The translations under genes were made by a program, and so were the position numbers. Positions 17,351 to 29,020 of a DNA stretch of 64,000 bases are shown piece by piece. The stretch comes from Mycobacterium sp. JS623 (lineage in GTDB: Bacteria > Actinomycetota > Actinomycetes > Mycobacteriales > Mycobacteriaceae), in the NCBI RefSeq assembly GCF_000328565.1, contig NC_019966.1, forward strand, positions 5,766,001-5,830,000, given 5' to 3'. Position 1 is the stretch's first letter. Each line of letters begins with the position of its first letter. The notes under the pieces are model-generated. The model made no database searches and had not been told where the DNA came from. It worked only from the letters and a program-made list of their open reading frames with translations.

Positions 17351-19255
17351 CTAGCGCTTCATGTTGGCGTACCAGTCCAGCAGCGCGGGATCATCGACGG
17401 CGCTCTTCTCCACAACCTTCGCCGCGTCAGCACCCTGGAACAGCTTCTTGATCGGCACCTCGAGCTTCTTGCCCGTGCGCGTGTGCGGAACGCCTGGGGC
17501 GACGATGATTTCGTCGGGCACGTGCCGCGGTGAAACCTCGTCGCGAATGGTCCGCTTGATGCGGTCGCGCAGCTCGTCGGTCAGCTCGGCGTCTTCGGTG
17601 AGCACCACGAAGAGCGGCATCCAATATCCGCCGTCGGGTTGCTCGGCGCCGATCACCAACGCCTCGGCGATCTCCGGCAGCCGCTCAACAGCCTGGTAGA
17701 TGTCGGCGCTGCCCATGCGGATGCCGTGGCGATTCAGCGTCGAGTCGGAGCGTCCGTGCACGATGATGCTGTCGTGATCGGTGATCGTGATCCAGTCGCC
17801 GTGTCGCCAGACTCCCGGAAACATCTCGAAATAGGCGCTGCGGTAACGGGATCCGTCCTCGTCGTTCCAGAACGAAATCGGCATCGACGGCATCGGCTTG
17901 GTGATGACGAGCTCGCCGACCTCGCCACGTACGGGCTTGCCCGATTCGTCCCACGCGTCCAGCGCGACGCCCAGGTATGGCGCGGACAGTTCCCCCGGCC
18001 ACACGGGCACGGTGCGCACCCCGCCGATGAAGGCCGACACGACGTCGGTGCCGCCGCTGATCGAGGCCACCTGAACGCGGTCACCAACATTGTCTCGCAG
18101 CCACAGCGACGACGACGGCGGCAGCGACGAACCGGTGATGCCGACGGTCCGCAACGCCGACAGGTCGTGTTCGGTGCGCGGCACGGCGCCGGCCTTCGCA
18201 CAACCCAGTACGTATCCCGGGCTGGTGCCCAGCACCGTCGCGCGAACGCGAGCCGCAATGTCCCACAATGCGTCCGGCTTTGGATGGTTCGGGCTGCCCT
18301 CGTAGCAGACGATCGTCGCACCGACCAACAGCCCGGCGACCTGGAAGTTCCACATCATCCAGCTCGGGCTGGTGTACCAGAAGAAGGTGTCGTCGGCACC
18401 GATATCCGATTGCAGTGCAATCGCTTTCAGGTGTTCTAGCACGACGCCGCCGTGCCCGTGCATGATGCCTTTCGGCAGTCCGGTGGTCCCCGAGGAGAAC
18501 AGGATCCACAGCGGATGATCGAAATCGACAGGAACCGTCTCGAGTTCAGTGTCGCTTTGCGCGGTCAGCTCCGATGCCAGGACGGTGGCGCGCAGTGTCG
18601 GCAGGCCACCCTGCAGCGCGGCGACGTCTGCGCGCTTGTCGTGGTCCTTACCGCCGTATCGATATCCTTCGGACGTGACGAGGACGATGGGCTCCAACTG
18701 GCCAAGTCGATCCAGCGCTGCCTTGGCGGAATAGTCCTGGCCGCATGCACTCCAGATCGCCCCGATGCTCGCGGTTGCGAGAAACGCGATGACCGCCTCG
18801 GGAATGTTCGGCAGATATCCGACGACGCGATCGCCCGGCTGGACACCGTGCGAGTGCAGCGTCTGCGCGAATGCGGCTACCCGAGAGAGCAATTCACGCC
18901 ACGACAGTTCGTTGACAGCTCCATCCTCGCTGACGTGCAAAATGGCGGCCCGGTCGGTGCGTACGTTGCGCACGATCTGGTCGACGTAGTTCAGCTGTAC
19001 ACCGGGAAACCACCGCGCACCCGGCATCTCGTCGTTGTCGAGTATGCGATCGGGCGGGTCGCCGAGCTCGAAGTACTCCCACAGCGCGCCCCAGAATGTC
19101 GCGGGGTCGTCGACCGACCATTGCCACAGCGACTGGTAGTCCGGCAATGCCGGGCCGGTACGGTTGTGCACGAATTCCGCGAAGTCGGTCACCCGCGCGT
19201 CAGCGATATCGCTGTCCGTAGGCTGCCACTGAGGAACATCGACAGCAGGTGTCAT
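17351..19255 (-). CDS. Acetoacetyl-CoA synthetase
   Basis: A 634-residue AMP-forming ligase, the usual length of acetoacetyl-CoA synthetases (AacS). It has the adenylate motif SSGTTGLPKG at residues 254-263, ISGGTDVV, and HTRTGKKLEVPIKK near the C-terminus with the catalytic lysine. The N-terminal domain (WQWSVDDPATFWGALWEYF) is the AcsA/AacS type. The ATG at 19255 overlaps the upstream 3-hydroxybutyrate dehydrogenase stop (ATGA). Together they convert 3-hydroxybutyrate to acetoacetate and then to acetoacetyl-CoA in the cytosol. Confidence 0.9.
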   Translation of the reverse strand: MTPAVDVPQWQPTDSDIADARVTDFAEFVHNRTGPALPDYQSLWQWSVDDPATFWGALWEYFELGDPPDRILDNDEMPGARWFPGVQLNYVDQIVRNVRTDRAAILHVSEDGAVNELSWRELLSRVAAFAQTLHSHGVQPGDRVVGYLPNIPEAVIAFLATASIGAIWSACGQDYSAKAALDRLGQLEPIVLVTSEGYRYGGKDHDKRADVAALQGGLPTLRATVLASELTAQSDTELETVPVDFDHPLWILFSSGTTGLPKGIMHGHGGVVLEHLKAIALQSDIGADDTFFWYTSPSWMMWNFQVAGLLVGATIVCYEGSPNHPKPDALWDIAARVRATVLGTSPGYVLGCAKAGAVPRTEHDLSALRTVGITGSSLPPSSSLWLRDNVGDRVQVASISGGTDVVSAFIGGVRTVPVWPGELSAPYLGVALDAWDESGKPVRGEVGELVITKPMPSMPISFWNDEDGSRYRSAYFEMFPGVWRHGDWITITDHDSIIVHGRSDSTLNRHGIRMGSADIYQAVERLPEIAEALVIGAEQPDGGYWMPLFVVLTEDAELTDELRDRIKRTIRDEVSPRHVPDEIIVAPGVPHTRTGKKLEVPIKKLFQGADAAKVVEKSAVDDPALLDWYANMKR

Positions 19256-19998
19256 CGGGCGCTCCACCCACCGTCCATCGTGTACGACGCTCCGGTCACC
19301 ATGCCGGCGGCCGGTGAGGCCAGCCAACCGACAAGGGCGGCAACCTCTTCCGGTTCAACCAGCCGCTTGATCGCGCTCTCCTTCAGCAGGATTTCGGCCA
19401 CCACCTGGTCCTCGGGGATGTTGTGCGTGCGGGCCTGGTCGGCGATCTGCTTGGTCACCAGGGGGGTACGGACATATCCGGGGTTCACACAGTTGCTCGT
19501 CACGTCATGCGGGCCGCCCTCGAGCGCGGTCACCTTGGACAGGCCCTCGAGCGCATGTTTGGCGGTGACGTAGGCGACCTTGAACTCGGAGGCGCGAATG
19601 CCGTGCACCGAGGAGATGTTAATGATGCGGCCGAACTTCTGCCGGTACATGTGCGGAAGCGCCGCCCGGATCAACAGGAAAGGCGCCTCGACCATCAACG
19701 CCAGCATCATGCGGAACTTGTCGGGCGGGAAGTCGGCGATCGCATTGATGCTTTGCACTCCGGCGTTGTTCACCAGAATGTCACTGTCCAGCTGCACGTT
19801 CTCCAGCGATGCGACGTCGAGAAGGTCCACCGCCCAGGTTTGCCCGCCGATAGCGTGGGCCAGATCCTTGGCACCGGCAGCGTCGACGTCGGCGACGGTG
19901 ACCGTGGCGCCGCGGGTAGCGAGCTCCCTGGCGCAGGCCGCCCCGATCCCGCTCGCGCCGCCGGTGACCAACGCCGTGCGACCGTCGAGATCGGTCAT
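19252..19998 (-). CDS. 3-hydroxybutyrate dehydrogenase (SDR family)
   Basis: A 248-residue short-chain dehydrogenase with TGGASGIGAA at residues 12-21, NNAGVQ, SSVHGIRAS and YVTAKHALEG. SSVHG, KXAYVTAKH and NPGYVRTPLV are characteristic of D-3-hydroxybutyrate dehydrogenases. It lies between the transporter and acetoacetyl-CoA synthetase genes with four-base overlaps on both sides, which strongly supports a ketone-body operon. Confidence 0.85.
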   Translation of the reverse strand: MTDLDGRTALVTGGASGIGAACARELATRGATVTVADVDAAGAKDLAHAIGGQTWAVDLLDVASLENVQLDSDILVNNAGVQSINAIADFPPDKFRMMLALMVEAPFLLIRAALPHMYRQKFGRIINISSVHGIRASEFKVAYVTAKHALEGLSKVTALEGGPHDVTSNCVNPGYVRTPLVTKQIADQARTHNIPEDQVVAEILLKESAIKRLVEPEEVAALVGWLASPAAGMVTGASYTMDGGWSAR

Positions 19999-21371
19999 GC
20001 GCCGGCCACCTTGGCGAGGTCCTCGCGGTCGGCGCGATCCACCGCAGCCAGATCGATGCCCTTGGTCTCGCGGGTGAAGTACACCGCGACAAGGGTGATG
20101 ACCGCGGCGCCGGCCAAGTAGAGCGCGATCGGCAGCGAGGAGCCGTAGATTTCGAGCAGTTTGACCGCGATGATCGGGGCGAGCGAGCCCGCGACGATCG
20201 ACGTGACCTGATAGCCAAGGGACACACCGGAATACCGCATGCGGGTGGGGAACATCTCGGCCATGATCGCGGGCTGTGGCGCGTACATGATCGCGTGGAT
20301 CATCAACCCGATGATGATCGCGCCCATGATGACGAGGTAGTTGGCGCTATTCATCATCGGGAACGCGAAGAAGCCCCAGGTTCCGGCGGCGAGCGCACCG
20401 ACGAAGTACACCGGCCGACGGCCGACCCGGTCGGACAGCTTGCCCACCAAAGGAATTGCAACGAAGTGAACAGCATGAGCGGCCAGCAGCCACCACAGGA
20501 TGTCGCTGGTGTCGGCGTGGACCTGAACCTTGAGGTAGGTGATCGAGAAGGTGACCACCAGGTAGTACATGATGTTCTCGGCGAATCGTAGACCCATTGC
20601 AGTGAAAACGCCACGGGGATAGCGCTTTAACACTTCGAACACGCCATACGAGACGGCTTTGACCCGTTCGGCCTCTTGCTGGGCGGCGACGAAGATCGGT
20701 GCGTCGGTGACCTTGGTGCGGATGTAGTAGCCGATCAGTACGACGACGGCCGACAGCCAGAACGCGACCCGCCAGCCCCACGACAGGAACGCGTCATCGG
20801 TGAGCGTCGTCGTCAGCACGAGAAGCACGACCGTGGCCAGCATGTTGCCAACCGGCACTGCGGCCTGCGGCCAGCTGGCCCAGAACGCACGACTCCGATT
20901 GGGACTGTGTTCGGCGACCAGCAGCACCGCACCGCCCCACTCGCCGCCGACGGCGAAGCCCTGAAGAAACCGCAGCACGACGAGCAGCGCCGGCGCCAAG
21001 TAGCCGACCTGGCCGAACGTGGGCAGACAGCCCATCAGGAACGTCACGGCGCCGACGAGCAGCAGGCTGAACTGCAGCAGTTTCTTACGCCCGTACTTGT
21101 CACCGAAGTGGCCGAAGACCACGCCGCCGATCGGGCGCGCGGCAAAGCCCACTGCGTAGGTGAGGAACGCGGCGAGGATCGCGTCGAGGTCGCTGTCCCC
21201 CTTGGCGAAGAACACCTTACTGAACACCAACGTGGCGGCGGTGCCGTAGAGGAAGAACTCGTACCATTCGACGACGGTGCCGGCCATCGAGGCCGCCACC
21301 ACGCGCTTCAGCCCTGTGGTGATCGACCCGGCTTGATCGCTTACCTGCCGTGTGTCGTCGCGGACACTCAT
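19995..21371 (-). CDS. MHS-family MFS metabolite:proton symporter
   Basis: A 458-residue, 12-segment transporter of the metabolite:H+ symporter family. Typical signatures: GTVVEWYEFFLYG near the N-terminus, GHFGDKYGRKK between TM2 and TM3, and RFLQGFAVGGEWGGAVLL. It probably imports 3-hydroxybutyrate or acetoacetate given its operon. ATG 21371 has AGGAG eight bases upstream; an ATG six codons earlier lacks one. It is divergent from the LysR gene, with the TGCAGAT-type sites between. Confidence 0.88.
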   Translation of the reverse strand: MSVRDDTRQVSDQAGSITTGLKRVVAASMAGTVVEWYEFFLYGTAATLVFSKVFFAKGDSDLDAILAAFLTYAVGFAARPIGGVVFGHFGDKYGRKKLLQFSLLLVGAVTFLMGCLPTFGQVGYLAPALLVVLRFLQGFAVGGEWGGAVLLVAEHSPNRSRAFWASWPQAAVPVGNMLATVVLLVLTTTLTDDAFLSWGWRVAFWLSAVVVLIGYYIRTKVTDAPIFVAAQQEAERVKAVSYGVFEVLKRYPRGVFTAMGLRFAENIMYYLVVTFSITYLKVQVHADTSDILWWLLAAHAVHFVAIPLVGKLSDRVGRRPVYFVGALAAGTWGFFAFPMMNSANYLVIMGAIIIGLMIHAIMYAPQPAIMAEMFPTRMRYSGVSLGYQVTSIVAGSLAPIIAVKLLEIYGSSLPIALYLAGAAVITLVAVYFTRETKGIDLAAVDRADREDLAKVAGA

Positions 21372-21404
21372 CGCACACTCCTGCCTCATATGTGATGGCG
21401 GACA

Positions 21405-21486
21405 CAGATCTGCCGTGAGTATTCATGCAGATACCGGGCCGATGCAATGGTCAAATCTGCAGGAGGTATCTGCAAAAATGCAGATA
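21405..21486. promoter_or_regulatory. LysR operator region with repeated ATCTGCA/TGCAGAT half-sites
   Basis: The 114-base divergent gap contains five copies of the half-site: AGATCTGCC (21406-21414), TGCAGATA (21426-21433), AATCTGCA (21454-21461), TATCTGCA (21467-21474) and TGCAGATA (21479-21486). The last two form a perfect inverted repeat with a four-A spacer that ends on the LysR start codon. This layout fits a LysR recognition/activation site pair with autorepression. Confidence 0.7.
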
Positions 21487-22415
21487 TGGCTGACATGCCC
21501 CTGCCCTCGCCTGGTCGCCGGCCGAGCGCCGACGATCTGTTGGTGCTATTGGCCGTGGGCCGATCCGGGCGCTACAACACCGCGGCCGAGGAGCTGGGTC
21601 TCAACCACACGACGATCTCGCGCCGCATCGCCGCACTGGAACAGTCGATCGGGGGCCGCGTTCTCGCACGCGTCGCGGGCGGATGGGAGCTCACCGACCT
21701 CGGCCGCGAGGCGCTGTCCGCAGCAGAGGCCGTCGAGTCCGCGGTCCGCTCCCTCACCGTCGACCCTGGCGGTGTGCGCACCTTGGAAGGCGTGGTGCGA
21801 ATCTCGGCGACAGACGGGTTCAGCGCGTACATCGCAGCACCTGCCGCCGCTGAGGTACAGCGCAGGCATCCCAAGGTGGCGGTCGAGATCGTCGCCGCTA
21901 CCCGGCGGGCCACCCAGCAGCGGTCCGGCCTCGACGTCGAGATCGTCGTTGGAGAGCCAAAGGTGCATCGCGCCAAGGCGATTCGGCTTGGCAACTACTG
22001 TCTCGGGCTCTACGGATCGCAAACCTACCTCGCCGAGCACGGCACACCAACGAGCATCGCAGACCTCACCCGCTATCCGTTGGTTTACTTCATCGACTCG
22101 ATGTTGCAGGTCGACGATCTCGATATCGCGACAAGCTTTGCCCCCGCGATGCGCGAATCGGTGACGTCCACAAACGTTTTCGTGCACGTTGAAGCGACCC
22201 GGGCCAACGCAGGCATCGGCCTGTTGCCCTGCTTCATGGCCGACCGCCACGACGACCTAGTGCGTGTCCTGCCCGACACGGTGGCCATCCAGTTGACCTA
22301 CTGGCTGGTCACCCGCGCCGAGACCCTACGCAGGCCCGAGGTCTCGGCTGTCGTAGACGCGATTCGCGATCGCGTGCACCAACAGCGCGACGTCCTGCTC
22401 GGCCGGGGTCAGTGA
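21486..22415 (+). CDS. LysR-type transcriptional regulator of the ketone-body operon
   Basis: A 309-residue LysR regulator. The winged helix (YNTAAEELGLNHTTISRRIAALE) lies at about residues 23-45, followed by the linker helix and a periplasmic-binding-like effector domain. It is divergent from the transporter-bdh-synthetase operon and most likely controls it in response to 3-hydroxybutyrate or acetoacetate (inference). The start is unclear: a strong AGGAGG (21461-21466) lies 19 bases before ATG 21486; ATG 21447 is in frame but precedes that site. Confidence 0.82.
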   Translation: MADMPLPSPGRRPSADDLLVLLAVGRSGRYNTAAEELGLNHTTISRRIAALEQSIGGRVLARVAGGWELTDLGREALSAAEAVESAVRSLTVDPGGVRTLEGVVRISATDGFSAYIAAPAAAEVQRRHPKVAVEIVAATRRATQQRSGLDVEIVVGEPKVHRAKAIRLGNYCLGLYGSQTYLAEHGTPTSIADLTRYPLVYFIDSMLQVDDLDIATSFAPAMRESVTSTNVFVHVEATRANAGIGLLPCFMADRHDDLVRVLPDTVAIQLTYWLVTRAETLRRPEVSAVVDAIRDRVHQQRDVLLGRGQ

Positions 22416-22536
22416 CTAGTCTGACGTGATTTGTTACGGTCGGCGCGGCGCGCTCGGCGCCTGACTCCACGCCGAAATCGCTAACGGCGTGATCCGAAGC
22501 CTTGCGGTTCGAGCCGCAGCTTGGTGCAGTCAAGGG
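22416..22536. other. Intergenic region between LysR gene and lipase
   Basis: A 121-base gap. It has GC-rich partial dyads (CGGCGCG...GCGCC and GCCGAAATCGCTAACGGC) that could terminate the LysR transcript; the CGCCGAAATCGCT segment recurs in the terminator at 35431-35443. No clear promoter or operator is visible. Confidence 0.3.
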
Positions 22537-23310
22537 ATGCCGTTCATCGAGCACCCCAAGGGCCCCGCTTACTACCGGCACTGGGCTGCCGCCGAGCCCC
22601 GCGCCGCCATCATCTTCTTGCACGGCTTCGGTGAGCACACCGGCGTCTACCACCGCTACGGCTTCGCGCTCAATTCTGCCGGCATCGATCTGTGGGCCGT
22701 CGATCAATTCGGCCACGGGCTCAGCCCCGGCGACCGCGGTGACTTCGGTTCGATCGAGGACAGCTCCGCGCTGGGCGGGGCACTGACCGAGCTCGCCGAG
22801 CGCGAGCAGCCCGGATTGCCGCTGATCGCGCAAGGGCATTCATTCGGCGCGGTCGTCGCTCTGTTCCGACTACTAGATCACTCGGAGCGCTACCAGGCGG
22901 GCATCATCTCCGGTGCCCCACTGGTCCCCATACCTGAAATGCTGGACGCAGACACATCTTTCGACCTGGACCCCGGCTGGCTGTCCGGCGATCCGTTCTA
23001 TCTCGACTCGCTCGAAAACGATCCGCTGGCGTTCGTCGACGCGGACGGCAAACCGCTGGCGCGTGAACTCGACAGGGCGTGGGACAGGTTTGGGGCGGAG
23101 CTGCCCAAGCTTGCGGTGCCGACCCTTGCGGTGCACGGAGTCAACGATCCAATCGCGCCCATCGACCCGGTGCGCGCCTACGCCGAGCAGATAGAGCCGC
23201 TGCAGCTCCTGGAATTTCCCGGCGCACATCACGACATCCTCAACGAGACTGTGCATCGCGAAGTGGTTGCGGCCATCGTGGAGTTCGTCGAACAGAAGCT
23301 GGGACTTTGA
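22537..23310 (+). CDS. Alpha/beta hydrolase, monoacylglycerol lipase-like
   Basis: A 257-residue serine hydrolase of the Hydrolase_4 (monoacylglycerol lipase) class. The HGFGEHTGVYHRY oxyanion region, the nucleophile elbow GHSFG near residue 100, the acidic member in GVNDPIAP and the histidine in GAHHDILNE form the expected triad. I start at ATG 22537 where similarity begins (MPFIEHPKG); an open extension of 16 codons exists. Probably cytosolic; acts on acylglycerols or a related ester. Confidence 0.82.
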   Translation: MPFIEHPKGPAYYRHWAAAEPRAAIIFLHGFGEHTGVYHRYGFALNSAGIDLWAVDQFGHGLSPGDRGDFGSIEDSSALGGALTELAEREQPGLPLIAQGHSFGAVVALFRLLDHSERYQAGIISGAPLVPIPEMLDADTSFDLDPGWLSGDPFYLDSLENDPLAFVDADGKPLARELDRAWDRFGAELPKLAVPTLAVHGVNDPIAPIDPVRAYAEQIEPLQLLEFPGAHHDILNETVHREVVAAIVEFVEQKLGL

Positions 23311-23364
23311 CCCGTGGGGCGTAGACGCCGCCCCGGTCGCAGCGATCCAGCGTAAGGTGAGCCG

Positions 23365-23613
23365 ATGCTGATGAGGACGGCGGTCGCCGCGGTGGCAGCG
23401 CTCGCTGCAGGTATGCTCCTAGCCGGCCCGGCGAATGCCGATCCCAACGACAGCCCGTGCGAGCTGGCGATCAGTTACTTCTGCAAGTTCATCCCGGTCG
23501 CACCCGATTTGGATCATGACATCGACGTCACCCAATTGCAGCCGGTCGATCCGAACGTCCCGCCGCCGGATTCGCTTCCGGTGGCCGACCCGTGTGCGGC
23601 GGGCTGTATCTAA
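23365..23613 (+). CDS. Small secreted cysteine-containing protein
   Basis: An 82-residue protein with a clear signal peptide (residues 1-25, cleavage after AGPANA). The mature ~57 residues contain four cysteines (ELAISYFCKF and DPCAAGC regions) and are proline- and aspartate-rich. Small proteins of this type are common in mycobacteria and mostly uncharacterised. Its stop is interlocked with that of convergent hsaB (CTAA at 23610-23613). No function assigned. Confidence 0.7.
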   Translation: MLMRTAVAAVAALAAGMLLAGPANADPNDSPCELAISYFCKFIPVAPDLDHDIDVTQLQPVDPNVPPPDSLPVADPCAAGCI

Positions 23614-24176
23614 AGCCAGGTGTCGTCGGTGGTCGCGGTGAGAAACGCCTCGAGATCGTCGCGCCATTGAGCCGGAGTGTTCTTGTCGGGCTCAATCCCG
23701 GTGTACTCGCCGCGATAGAACAGCAGCGGCCGCGGCTTCTTGTGCGGCACATCCGATAACGAGTGCACCGCGCCGAAGACGACGTAGTGATCGCCGCCGT
23801 CATGCACCGAATGCACGGTGCAATCAATGTGTGCCAGCGTCCCGTCGATGATCGGCGAACCGAGTTTCGAAGGGCGCCAATCGAGTCCGGTGAACTTGTC
23901 GGGTTCCTTGGAGCCGAACCGCGCCGAGACGTCCTTCTGCTTCTCATGCAGCACGTTGACGCAGAAGTGCCCGCTGGTCTCAATCGCCTGCCATGACCGC
24001 GACACCTTGGTCGGGCAGAACAGCACCAGCGGGGGGTCCAACGACAACGCCGCAAATGACTGGCAGGCGAAGCCGATCGGAGCGCCATCGTGCATGGTGG
24101 TGATCACGGTGATGCCGGTGCAGAACTGCCCCAGCACATTTCGGAATGTGCGAGGGTCGAGCGGTTCCTTAATCAA
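23610..24176 (-). CDS. hsaB: Flavin reductase HsaB
   Basis: A 188-residue flavin reductase-like FMN-binding protein, near identical in its core to M. tuberculosis HsaB (Rv3567c): FRNVLGQFCTGITVITT, GFACQSFAALSLDPPLV and KPRPLLFYRGEYTGIEP. It supplies reduced FMN to HsaA. A TTG at 24176 preceded by AGGA is the best start in the 30-base gap behind hsaC; no ATG or GTG lies closer. Last gene of hsaADCB here; nat, which follows in M. tuberculosis, is absent. Confidence 0.92.
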   Translation of the reverse strand: MIKEPLDPRTFRNVLGQFCTGITVITTMHDGAPIGFACQSFAALSLDPPLVLFCPTKVSRSWQAIETSGHFCVNVLHEKQKDVSARFGSKEPDKFTGLDWRPSKLGSPIIDGTLAHIDCTVHSVHDGGDHYVVFGAVHSLSDVPHKKPRPLLFYRGEYTGIEPDKNTPAQWRDDLEAFLTATTDDTWL

Positions 24177-24206
24177 TTCGATATTCCTCGCGCGAGCGCT
24201 GGTCAG

Positions 24207-27180
<2,974 letters not shown>

Positions 27181-27217
27181 TGCTTTGCCTCCCGAGAGTA
27201 CGGACCTGGAAGAAGAT

Positions 27218-27231
27218 TAGAACACGTTACG
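27218..27231. promoter_or_regulatory. KstR operator (hsaA side)
   Basis: TAGAACACGTTACG matches the KstR motif TnnAACnnGTTnTA at the conserved core, with the final TA replaced by CG. It sits 37 bases upstream of hsaA. Confidence 0.8.
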
Positions 27232-27285
27232 ATTTGTGTCGAGCAGGGTGTATCTGCGGCGGCTGGACCTGGACACATGCATTTC

Positions 27286-27299
27286 TGTAACCTGTTCTA
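27286..27299. promoter_or_regulatory. KstR operator (kshB side)
   Basis: TGTAACCTGTTCTA is a full match to TnnAACnnGTTnTA and lies 37 bases upstream of the kshB GTG. With the hsaA-side box it gives each divergent promoter its own operator, 54 bases apart. Confidence 0.85.
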
Positions 27300-27336
27300 G
27301 TTATAACCGGATCTTTGACTAGGAAGGGCGCCGCTA

Positions 27337-28395
27337 GTGACCGACGAGCCGCTTGGTAGCCACGTGCTCGAGCTGCAAGTGGCCGATGTCGTCGAGGAGA
27401 CCGACGATGCGCGGTCACTGGTGTTCGCCGTGCCTGACGGTGTCGACATCCCCGCCGATCGGCTGCGGTACTCGCCGGGGCAGTTCTTGACGCTGCGGGT
27501 GCCAAGCGACCGCACGGGTTCGGTGGCCCGCTGCTACTCGCTGTGCAGCTCCCCGTTCACCGGCGACCCGTTGACCGTCACCGTCAAACGCACTGTGGAC
27601 GGGTATGCGTCGAACTGGTTGTGCGACCACGCGCATGCCGGCATGAAGATCCACGTGCTGGCGCCGTCGGGCACGTTCGTGCCCAAGACGCTGGATCAGG
27701 ACTTCTTGCTGATGGCGGCCGGCAGCGGCATCACCCCGATGATGGCCATCCTCAAATCCGCGCTCGCCGAGGGCAGCGGCAAGGTGGTGTTGATCTACGC
27801 CAATCGCGATGAGAAGTCGGTGATTTTCGGCAGTGCGCTGCGCGAGCTGGCGGCCAAGTACCCGGACCGGTTGACGGTTGTGCACTGGCTGGAGACCGTC
27901 CAGGGGCTGCCGAGCGCGGCGGCGCTGGCCGGCCTTGCCGCGCCGTATATCGGCCGCGACGCCTACATCTGCGGCCCAGGGCCGTTCATGGCAGCGGCCG
28001 AGGAGGCGCTGCAGAACTCTGGCGCGGCCGCGGACAAGATCCACATCGAGGTGTTCAAGTCGCTGGAGTCCGACCCCTTCGCGGCGGTAGTCATCGAGGA
28101 GGACGACAGCGACGAGGGACCGGCGACGGCCATCGTCATGCTCGACGGCCAGCGCCACGAGGTGCGGTGGCCGCGTAACGCGAAGCTGCTCGACGTCCTG
28201 CTGGACAAGGGTCTCGACGCCCCGTTCTCCTGCCGCGAGGGGCACTGCGGTGCGTGCGCGGTACTGAAGAAGAGCGGCGAGGTGGAGATGGAGGTCAACG
28301 ATGTGCTCGAGCAGCAGGATCTCGACGAGGGCTTGATCCTGGGTTGCCAGGCCCATCCGCGGTCGGATTCCGTCGAAGTCACCTACGACGAGTGA
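27337..28395 (+). CDS. kshB: 3-ketosteroid-9-alpha-hydroxylase reductase KshB
   Basis: A 352-residue ferredoxin-NADP reductase/plant-type ferredoxin fusion that feeds electrons to KshA for ring B opening. FAD motif RCYSLCSSP (residues 65-73), NAD-binding GSGITP near 129-134, and [2Fe-2S] cysteines C299, C304, C307 and C337. An acidic linker (EEDDSDEG) joins the two parts. GTG start at 27337. The oxygenase gene kshA is not in this window, as in M. tuberculosis. Confidence 0.94.
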   Translation: MTDEPLGSHVLELQVADVVEETDDARSLVFAVPDGVDIPADRLRYSPGQFLTLRVPSDRTGSVARCYSLCSSPFTGDPLTVTVKRTVDGYASNWLCDHAHAGMKIHVLAPSGTFVPKTLDQDFLLMAAGSGITPMMAILKSALAEGSGKVVLIYANRDEKSVIFGSALRELAAKYPDRLTVVHWLETVQGLPSAAALAGLAAPYIGRDAYICGPGPFMAAAEEALQNSGAAADKIHIEVFKSLESDPFAAVVIEEDDSDEGPATAIVMLDGQRHEVRWPRNAKLLDVLLDKGLDAPFSCREGHCGACAVLKKSGEVEMEVNDVLEQQDLDEGLILGCQAHPRSDSVEVTYDE

Positions 28396-28462
28396 GCGCG
28401 GGCTACCATTCGCCGCACCGAAGTTGGATGTCGCCGCCGAGCCGGCCCCGGAGGGAAGCAAC

Positions 28463-29008
28463 GTGACGAAGCGGTTGAGCAGTCTTGTCGGGTCGTTCTG
28501 CGCGGGCGTGACGACGGTTGCGCTCTGGATGCCAGCGGTTTCGTCGGCCGCGACCAACAATGGCGACTCCTCCATCCCGCTGCCCGACGGCACCGCTTTG
28601 GAGATGCACACCACGCTGAACTGTCCACTACCTGACAAGCAGTGCTACTTCACGACGCAGGCGCAACGCCGCGACGGCGACGGGGTCGAAGGGTTCCCAG
28701 GGGACCTCTGGGCACGGCAGACCACCACGGTGCGCTCGATGAACAAGTACAACTACCTGGAGACCCAGGTCGTCGCCGAGAACACCAGGGTCTTCAAGGC
28801 AGGCGGCACGCGCGAGATCACCACGATCTACTTCGGCGGCGGGCCGCCCGAGAAGTACTTCATCACCGGCCAGATCCAACCCACCGATTGGCACACAGGC
28901 CAGCCGATGCTGACAGCCGACGTGATCGTCTGCGCCCACATTCAGGTCGTCTACGCCGGCGTGAACATCACCTCGCCGGACGCGTGTGCGCAGACCACGT
29001 TCAGTTAG
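28463..29008 (+). CDS. Secreted protein of unknown function (Rv3572-like position)
   Basis: A 181-residue exported protein: a signal peptide of about 30 residues ending SSAA, then a compact domain with four cysteines. The GTG at 28463 has a strong GGAGGG (28450-28455) eight bases upstream; the ATG at 28424 has none. It follows kshB by 67 bases, as Rv3572 follows kshB in M. tuberculosis, and may share its KstR promoter. No enzyme motif is visible; function unknown. Confidence 0.75.
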   Translation: MTKRLSSLVGSFCAGVTTVALWMPAVSSAATNNGDSSIPLPDGTALEMHTTLNCPLPDKQCYFTTQAQRRDGDGVEGFPGDLWARQTTTVRSMNKYNYLETQVVAENTRVFKAGGTREITTIYFGGGPPEKYFITGQIQPTDWHTGQPMLTADVIVCAHIQVVYAGVNITSPDACAQTTFS

Positions 29009-29020
29009 AAAGGCTCCTCT

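Noticed and set aside
22459..22472. 14-base identity (GCCTGACTCCACGC) with 44249-44262
   Set aside because: Several exact 14-mers are expected by chance in 64 kb of GC-rich DNA, so it is not evidence of a repeat family.
27415..28638. 407-codon open frame antisense to kshB
   Set aside because: Shadow of kshB caused by high GC; low-complexity Arg/Gly/His-rich translation and no family resemblance.
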